Assembly: GCA_002794785.1 (NCBI GenBank)
Contig: NBBA01000008.1
Location: forward strand, 1,116,001 to 1,180,000
Source of the DNA: Coniferiporia sulphurascens
Lineage: Eukaryota > Basidiomycota > Agaricomycetes > Hymenochaetales > Hymenochaetaceae
DNA length: 64,000 nt
Direction: 5' to 3'
Positions 56,107-64,000 of this stretch are shown here, in pieces. Position 1 is the first letter of the stretch, and every line of letters begins with the position of its first letter. Both the position numbers and the translations under genes were made by a program. A model generated the notes under the pieces. It worked only from the letters and a program-made list of their open reading frames with translations. It did no database searches and was not told the origin of the DNA.

Positions 56107-56734
56107 CGTCTCTTATATCATACTCGTTCGACTTCCGATTTTTAGAATTCTGGATGATACCTTATTCCTTGTTACCCATGCCGAACTATTATGTACTCCA
56201 ATATGAACGTCTCTCACGCTACGCCTGGCTTTTCTTTTTTTACTTGTATGTTGAGTAAACGAGGACAATTTTTTAAAAACAAGGGAAATACAACGAGAGG
56301 ACAATAGGTGCCGTTGGCAAGGGTGCAAAGAAGCGCTATAGGGTGGCCCTAGTTCCCTTTCTTGGGAAGTGACGTGACTATTGTGACTCGCCGCGTAACC
56401 GGGGAGTGGAAAGCCGCGACGACTGGCAAGTCTTTTGTTTTGTATTCGGAAAGTGAACAATGAACACCTGCCATGCTCTCGCACCGTGGCCTGCGGGCGC
56501 GAAAATGCTGGGGCCTACTTAATCTGTGAGTGGTCGTTCTGTTCTCCCCCATTCTTCTTCATCCGCCCTCTTCTTCACCTGTTCTCCCTCTCTCTCCTTG
56601 GTCTCTTCTCCGCGTTCCCTCTCATATCTTGGTGCAGGTTCACCACATTCTTGGTTTTCAATCTAGCCTTGACTGCACACATACTCTCTAAATTCACTCT
56701 ACTTTTTCGTTATTTTTCTTATATTTTTTGAAGA
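56107..56734. other. Intergenic region with C/T-rich promoter
   Basis: Left part is the 3' UTR of the MUN gene. The stretch 56540-56734 is strongly pyrimidine-rich, a common feature of fungal core promoters, and leads into the next start codon. No other feature seen. Confidence 0.5.
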
Positions 56735-57916
56735 ATGCTTCCTCCTCGAGCCTGTGAGCATACACTGGCGGCGTGGCTTCGATGATCAGCAGCTAATATC
56801 TCGTTGCTCTTCCTCCTCAGACATTTTCATAGGCTTGAATGCCATTCGGGCTTTGAGCATCATCGCACTTCTGCTCGTGTTTTCGAGCAGCATTCTCGTC
56901 ATGGTCGATGACATCAAAGCATACAACGAGTTTATTTCTGGATCCTCCGGTACCGATAACTCGAACTCTACATCAACGGCAGACATGGTCGACTGCGACT
57001 ATATCGAGTACGTAGAAGATGCGACTTTTATGCGTCGCTACTGTTCTTTGCTGACGGACGTTTTCGTACTTAGGGGGAGCACTGTTCCTAACCAGCCCGG
57101 CGGCGTCTTCTGGGCGGTCCTAAATCGGCTGCTCATCATCTTCCAGGTCGTCATCATGCTGCTTTCCGAGCTCGGGTGGCTGTACAAGCTGTTTGATACG
57201 TACTTCCCGGTGCTGGGTTCCCATTTCGGCGTCGGCGCCCTCGGCCTGTTCCAGTGTCTTATCGGCGCGGCCGTTCTCTCGCACCACGTCGACGACTTCG
57301 CCCTCGTCTCCGCGTTCTTCCTCTTCGCGCTCGGATGCCTCAACATCCTCGTCGTAAGTTCCGGTCTCTCGCCGTCGCGGCCCATGGGTCTGACGCCTCC
57401 TTTGCTTTCTAGGGTCTCATCTTCCGCGAGAAGGCAAAGGACAAACGCTCGGTTACTAGCTGGCGCAACGAGAAGAAGAAAGGGCTTCTCCCTTTTGTCC
57501 AAGAAAAGATTGGCGAGCGAGCGGGCCCGCTCCGCCCTATGTTTACGGGCCAGCCCCCGTCGTTCACGAAGGGCAGCCGCTTTAGCGACCACTCGCAAGA
57601 GCAGGTCGACGAGAAGGCGTCCGTCGTGAGTGGCGAAAAGGGCTTCGGCGTTGGTGAGAAGGGATTCGGATGGGGACGTGCTGGTGAGAGGTTCGCCGCC
57701 GGCAAGGGTACGTTTGCCTTGTTCGTTGTGCGAAGGGTATTTCTGACGTTCTTGTTCTCTTCAGGGCTCCTGCTCTCGAAACCGCTTGAGGCACTTCCTC
57801 CGTACGGTCCTGGTGCGCGTCTGCCGCCATCGGTGTCTTCGCGCCACAGTGGAGACGTTGAGCAACAACAAGAAACGCAAGCGCCGACCTTCCAGTCCAG
57901 TGCCGAGGCCCTCTAG
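56735..57916 (+). CDS. Multi-pass membrane protein of unknown function
   Basis: A tiny first exon (56735-56753, MLPPRA) is joined across a 67-nt intron to YIFIGLNAIRALSIIALLL. Four hydrophobic segments follow: around SIIALLLVFSSSILVMV, NRLLIIFQVVIMLLSELGWL, GVGALGLFQCLIGAAVL and ALVSAFFLFALGCLNILV. The loop between the first two has an Asn/Ser/Thr-rich part and several Cys. After an intron near 57354 the cytosolic tail is basic (IFREKAKDKRSVTSWRNEKK), then Gly-rich with GFGVGEKGFGWGRAGERF. A last intron near 57707-57764 precedes LLLSKPLEALPPYGPGARLP and TAG at 57914-57916. The layout fits a basidiomycete four-TM family of unknown function; I believe it is catalogued as a DUF (DUF7598) but cannot verify this. 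Function unknown. Confidence 0.75.
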
Positions 57917-60181
57917 TTAATGCCGATGCGCGCGGAGTCCCGCACATGAAACGACAAGAACAGATTGTACTTGTATTATGCATTGTGTGACGAACGGAAA
58001 AAAAGACAATGGCTGACGCTCATGACTCGCCTCGAAATTACCAATTACCCTCCCTTATACTTTACGTTTCCTGCTTATTGGCATTTTCTTCTTCCCACGG
58101 ACACTCATCTGGTTCCTTGTCTCTGCCATTGTCAATGCACACACACACACCTCACTCGTACGATACTAAATTGGCGGGCCATGGCCCATGGGCCCGTTTG
58201 TACTGTAGCATAGCTCCCGAGAAACATCTCGAAGAATTGTAGGACTGCTGTTTTGTTTCTTCTCAGAGTGGAGTGCCGTTTGGGGAACCCGAGCCTCATC
58301 GATGAGTGGCTCGAGCTCCGTATTGGGTACGGTGCGCCCTGGCAGCTGCGGAGGTGCTTATAGTTCTTTCTAGTGTCCCCGCTGAATTATGTGAGACGCA
58401 CGGTAGAAATACGGGGCGCTAGCGGCATTAATATTAGGCCGCGTCCGATCTTGTTCCTTTCTGTGGCCCAGACAGCTGAAACCCGGCAGGAACTGTTGAC
58501 GGGAAACAACGGGCTTTACTTATTAGTCGCAGTGCATCTTACTGTAATGTTTTGAAATCATCACTGTTGATACTTTATGTTTATGTTTATGTTTTTTTTT
58601 GTCAGACACGTACGGGCTTGCTATAATCGTCGCTACAGTAAAGCTGTACGACGTAGTGCGGGTACGGGCGCGGCGTGCACGTGAGGCGTACGGGAACAAC
58701 GTTGGCGTCGGATTCGGCGTCATACGCATCGTCATCAATATTATTCTGGCCGGCTCGGAAACGGGCGTATCTGGTTTTGTAAATCAAATCCGGAGACTTT
58801 ATTAATTGCTGTTGATTCGAGCCACAAAAAAAACACGAAAACAGTATATTCCAAACCCTAGCCGGGTACCTGGGAAGAGAGGGGTGGACGGTACTCGTGA
58901 GCCCATGGGTGGTTCTGGAGATTTGGACGGCGGATTATGTCATGGATAATGGAGATAGAGATAGTGGCAACAATATTAGTATCGGCGGGTGGTGATGCGA
59001 TGCGCTTGCTGTTGGAATGCTTATTCATGCGCACGTTCTGCCCTAGTACTAGTGGGAGCGCGCTGACTGTTGCTATGTGTACTGATTCAGGTTTATGCCG
59101 AAAGGCCCAAGATGAGGTTTGATGTTTGTAGCGGGGATAGAAAGGGAGGTGCCGCTAGTCGTTCTTCTGTGTAAGGGCCGTCAGCACATCCCCCAAGGGC
59201 TCCGCGAGGATAGGCATGACTTGGCGATGTTGGCGTTCCGATAACAGCTCAGTAGATAAAGAAAATATTGAAAATTGAAAACTCCAGAATTGAGTACCTG
59301 ATTCTGTGGCAATATTAATGGCAAACTGCGATCCGAGGCGTCGTTGGAGTATTGGAAATGGCGTCTTCAATGCGCGGCGCAAGTAAAGACAGCATTATTA
59401 TCAGCAAGTCGTCGGGTTTCGCCCTGGCCCTCGTACAGATTCGGAGATGAAAATGCACGTTCGTGCGACCCACCTCCAAGTCCGGAGAGACGCCGAATAT
59501 GGAACATCCGACGGTTCGACGGTCGAACTGATCTGTGTTTCGCGGATTGTGTCGACTCGCAGGATGCAAGGAACCGACGGATATCCCAATATGCTTAACT
59601 AGTCAGCAAAAACGGAGGCGGCCGCACACGTCCGCACGCCGACGCCACCGCGGCGCACGCACCGGCTGTGCGGAAACGACCCTAAGAAGAAGAAAAAATC
59701 AAACGGACAGCGAAATAGGAATGTTGCACCATCTGAAGGGTGCTTCGGCCGAGACGATGCGAGATACCGGCGTGCGTGCACATGCTCGCCGGTGAGTGCG
59801 TTCTCAGCCTCTTTGAGGCCACAGAGCTCAGGAGGACGCGAAAGTTGTCGGGACGGCGCTACGGGGGCTGCAGGAGGCCACAGACGATATTAATGGCAGA
59901 TTGGAGAGAAACGCGGAAGGGAAACCCTAGGGAATACGGATGAGGTAGTGGCAGTCCCGGTTCTACACGAAGGAGCTAAAGCTGGATAGCGGAGATTCTA
60001 GCCGAGGATCCGAGGGAGCATCGGCGCCGAGCCGTAACCCCAAAGACCGAGCTGACCTCATTCCTTTCGTAGTACATAAAGCCCTCCGCCCCCCCCTTCC
60101 CCTCTGTCTCCATCCTCCACTTCGTGGCCATCTAATCCCTTTGTCTACTAACTGACATAACATCCATCTGCCTGACTCATC
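57917..60181. other. Intergenic region upstream of GAPDH
   Basis: About 2.3 kb. Includes a short TTATGT repeat ending in a T run (about 58576-58601), a possible minus-strand gene fragment at 59155-59589 (listed separately), and the GAPDH promoter with a TATA-like TACATAAA at 60073-60080 and a C/T-rich leader up to the ATG. Confidence 0.45.
59155..59589 (-). other. Possible small or partial gene, minus strand
   Basis: Two coding-like pieces are visible on the minus strand. An upstream piece reads DTIRETQISSTVEPSDVPYS and ends near 59450. A downstream piece reads ALKTPFPILQRRLGSQFAIN, then, after a possible intron starting GTACTC (about 59247-59297), LSERQHRQVMPILAEPLGD and TAG at 59155-59157. 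I could not find a splice join linking the first and second pieces in frame, and no family is recognised. It may be a gene remnant, or a real gene with an undetected exon. Confidence 0.25.
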
Positions 60182-61653
<1,472 letters not shown>

Positions 61654-62119
61654 AGTGCCTTTTGATTGGCAACAGCCAAGCCGAAAGTCGACGAAATGAA
61701 GTGCTTGTGTAGGATTCTTTTCTCTTTCACCACCCCTGTTGTGATGTAGTATGCCCCGTACGCGTATCGAAACCAAAGCTGTTTGTGTCCTGTCTTAATA
61801 GAAATTTGATGCCGTTCCTAGCACTCCCGACCCTGATTAGGCCTGATGTTTGTCCTCAACTCAGGTACGTTTTTTGAGTTGCTATTTAGGGAAACCTGTG
61901 TGAAAGCGTATGCCATAAGCGAGGACGCTACACAGCGGTCCGGACTTCGAGCCTTTGCCTCGAACCACGACAACCTCACGACCTGCTATTGATTTCCTCG
62001 CATTTACTTATCTTTGTATTCTACCGCATTTCATGTCTCTATAACTCCTGCATCTTCGTCTCTCTGCGTCGACATCTGCTTCCCTTATTTCAACTCACAC
62101 TCTCGATCGATCCCCAGTC
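61654..62119. other. Intergenic region GAPDH / next gene
   Basis: GAPDH 3' UTR (TTAATAGAAAT near 61796 may act as poly(A) signal) and a pyrimidine-rich leader before the ATG at 62120. No other feature. Confidence 0.5.
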
Positions 62120-64000
62120 ATGTCGACTCTCGAGTCTGAATCTCTGCTGCCTCAGGAACCCGTTTCGCAGCCCCTCCTCCCTGTAACGACTGGTGCAAGC
62201 TCTGAGGATGCCTTTCCGGACTTCTCAGACCCAAATCTCTTCTCCGGATCAGCTGCTGCGAGCAACAGCAATGCGACCGCGCCTACGTCGGACGCAGCGA
62301 GCGAGACGCTCTCCGAACTGTCTTCGGTTGTCTCCTCCGCGACATCTCCTACATCGAACACTTCTGCATCTTCTGGCAGCAAGTTCCTACTACCGGTACC
62401 TACTCCTTCATCGAATATGAGTCAGGCGTCCTTCGCATTGTCGGAAGTTAACATGTGCAGTGAGGGCGGCGGAATAGACAAACTCCCACCTGAAATCGCC
62501 GCCGCGGACATATCGATATCGGGTACGTAGTACTCTTGCTTGGCTCATTGTCTTGGTTCTTTGTTTGCTAATTGGGTTTTTATACGCGTTGTGACTCGTT
62601 TATTGTGTTCTATCTTGGTACAGCGGACGGAAGCTTCGTCGAAACAACATCTGGTCTTGCGGCGCGTGAACTAAAACATCGGTACGATCAACAGCTAGGC
62701 GTAAACAAAGACGTCCGTTCGCCGTATACTATAACGGCTATCATCAACCAGCACGGAAAGCAGGTCTATCGTGTCGGGTGGGCAATTCTCTTTTACGCGT
62801 ACGGACGCCTCTTCTGACGGGCTGTCTATTGTATAGGTTACGATCTCAAGCGCAGGCGCAGGAACAAACGCTTACGCCAGAACTGGAGACGTCCCCAGCT
62901 GTCGCATCAGCTTCAATATCCCAGTCGCAAAGGAAGCGCCGTTCGCGGATGAGCATTACGTCAGTGTTCAAATCGTCGTCGGCGCAGCGACCGCCAGAAG
63001 ATGCGAAAGCGTCTTCGACTTCTGTTGGATCGTCTAATGCGCCGCGAAAGCTGCGCAAACCGCGTTCCATTCCGGACTTTGCCTCAGTCGCGGGCGGGTA
63101 TTTCGGCGATGCCGTTGGCTCGCCGGCGCCTCCGACGGGGCGCGCTCATTCACACAGCGTCACGGGCGCAGATATGCCCCGGCCTATTGTGCAGACGGTC
63201 AGCGTCCCGGAGACGCCCGCACAGCCCACGGGGGATGTGTTCAGCAGTGTGATGGGCTGGACTGGTGTGCCGGCGTCACCAATGACATCCAGCGGAATGA
63301 CGCCCTCGTCGCGCAGTCTTCTAACACCTAGCGATACGCCTTCACAATCTCCGTTGGAGATATGCTCTCAGCATTCGAAGGAAATGTTTGAGCAGCCGTT
63401 TGGTCGGAATGTCTCCTTTGACTCGCCATTCCGGAGTTCGGCGATCTTCCTTCCGTCGGTAATAAGAGAGATGCAGTCGTTCGAGTCGGCGAAGACCGCT
63501 CGTGCGGATACACACTTGAGGAATCCCGTCGGGACACCGCATAGACCAGACTCCCTTGACTCACTCGCGTCGGGCAGATCGGTCCTATCTGACATTGCTT
63601 CTGATTCTTCATTGGACTCGAATACAGCTACGCCGCACGCTGCACCTAGAGCTGTGCCATCGTCAGAAAGCTGCATGTACACGCGCTACCCGACGGCAGT
63701 CTTTGACGTCATTCAAAATTACCGTGGCTTGCCCATGTTTGATACGTTGAGCGCGGCGTCGCGCCAGCCGACGATTAAGATGAGTCTGTCGTCACTGGAT
63801 GGCGCAATTCCGCGTGACGACCCGCGGTTCGTCATATGGGGTGATGTTAGCACGAATGATAATGGGAACGATGCGGAAAGGACGTCTCTGCATGAAAGTG
63901 CATCGACACGCTCCCACTCGCGGCCGCAGTCGCACTCTTTCTCGACACACTCGCGGAAACGGAGCCTGAGACCCAAGTCGCAGGGTATGCCAGAGGTCCG
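62120..64000 (+). CDS. Ser/Pro-rich protein, C-terminus beyond the window
   Basis: Partial gene with at least three exons. Exon 1 (62120 to about 62522) is Ser/Thr-rich. After an intron comes DGSFVETTSGLAARELKHRY and a beta-strand-like SPYTITAIINQHGKQVYRVG. After a second intron (near 62780-62837) there is a long disordered region with basic Ser patches (RKRRSRMSITSVF, RKLRKPRSIPDF) and then a conserved-looking block AVFDVIQNYRGLPMFDTLSA leading to DDPRFVIWGDV. Reading frame remains open to the window end. Basic/Ser-rich N-termini of this sort precede GEF or GAP domains in some fungal Ras/Rho regulators, but nothing in this window proves that. No symbol assigned. Confidence 0.6.

Overview
This window is nuclear DNA of a filamentous basidiomycete, most likely a mushroom-forming agaricomycete. 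Genes are close together, on both strands, and split by many short GT..AG introns, mostly 50-70 nt. The GAPDH gene has a tiny microexon, and several conserved nuclear genes can be followed exon by exon. No tRNA, rRNA, CRISPR or prokaryotic operon signal was seen. Gene models below were assembled by hand from reading frames, splice signals and remembered family motifs, so exon edges not stated explicitly are approximate.

Layout. 0.9-8.6 kb: UTP10 (rRNA processing), convergent with an atypical CRIB/PAK-type kinase (8.7-13.0 kb). 13.4-14.1 kb: a small SRPBCC-fold protein. 14.8-20.1 kb is a decayed, transposon-hit zone: a small gene split by a retroposon with a 14-bp target duplication, then an HSP78 (mitochondrial ClpB) pseudogene carrying a solo LTR and two in-frame TAG codons. 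21.5-24.4 kb: an orphan, apparently type I membrane protein with an 11-residue repeat array, followed by a duplicated UTR-like stretch. 25.9-31.2 kb: RPA49 (Pol I) and SET2 (H3K36 methyltransferase), divergent. 32-35.2 kb: a pentatricopeptide protein. 35-41 kb: mostly intergenic, rich in microsatellites, with a small IQ-motif gene. 41.3-43.4 kb: an unrecognised basic nuclear-type protein with RKS repeats and a KEN box. 43.8-50.5 kb: an ER Hsp70-like chaperone (LHS1/GRP170), ASF1, and an IQ+BAG co-chaperone, the last two sharing a 366-bp divergent promoter. 51.3-56.1 kb: a Munc13-like C2/MUN protein. 56.7-57.9 kb: a small multi-pass membrane protein. 60.2-61.7 kb: GAPDH. 62.1 kb to the end: a Ser/Pro-rich protein cut by the window edge.

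Themes. Many genes are housekeeping: ribosome synthesis (UTP10, RPA49), chromatin (SET2, ASF1) and protein folding (LHS1, BAG, dead HSP78). Several conserved genes contain one-base frame breaks, mostly in short G/C runs (UTP10 four or five, ASF1 one, LHS1 one, the MUN gene one). I read these as probable homopolymer length errors in the assembly. The HSP78 lesions differ: they are substitutions plus an LTR insertion, so that gene looks truly dead. The most novel material is the orphan 11-mer repeat protein, the atypical kinase, the RKS/KEN-box protein and the two transposon insertions with clean footprints.
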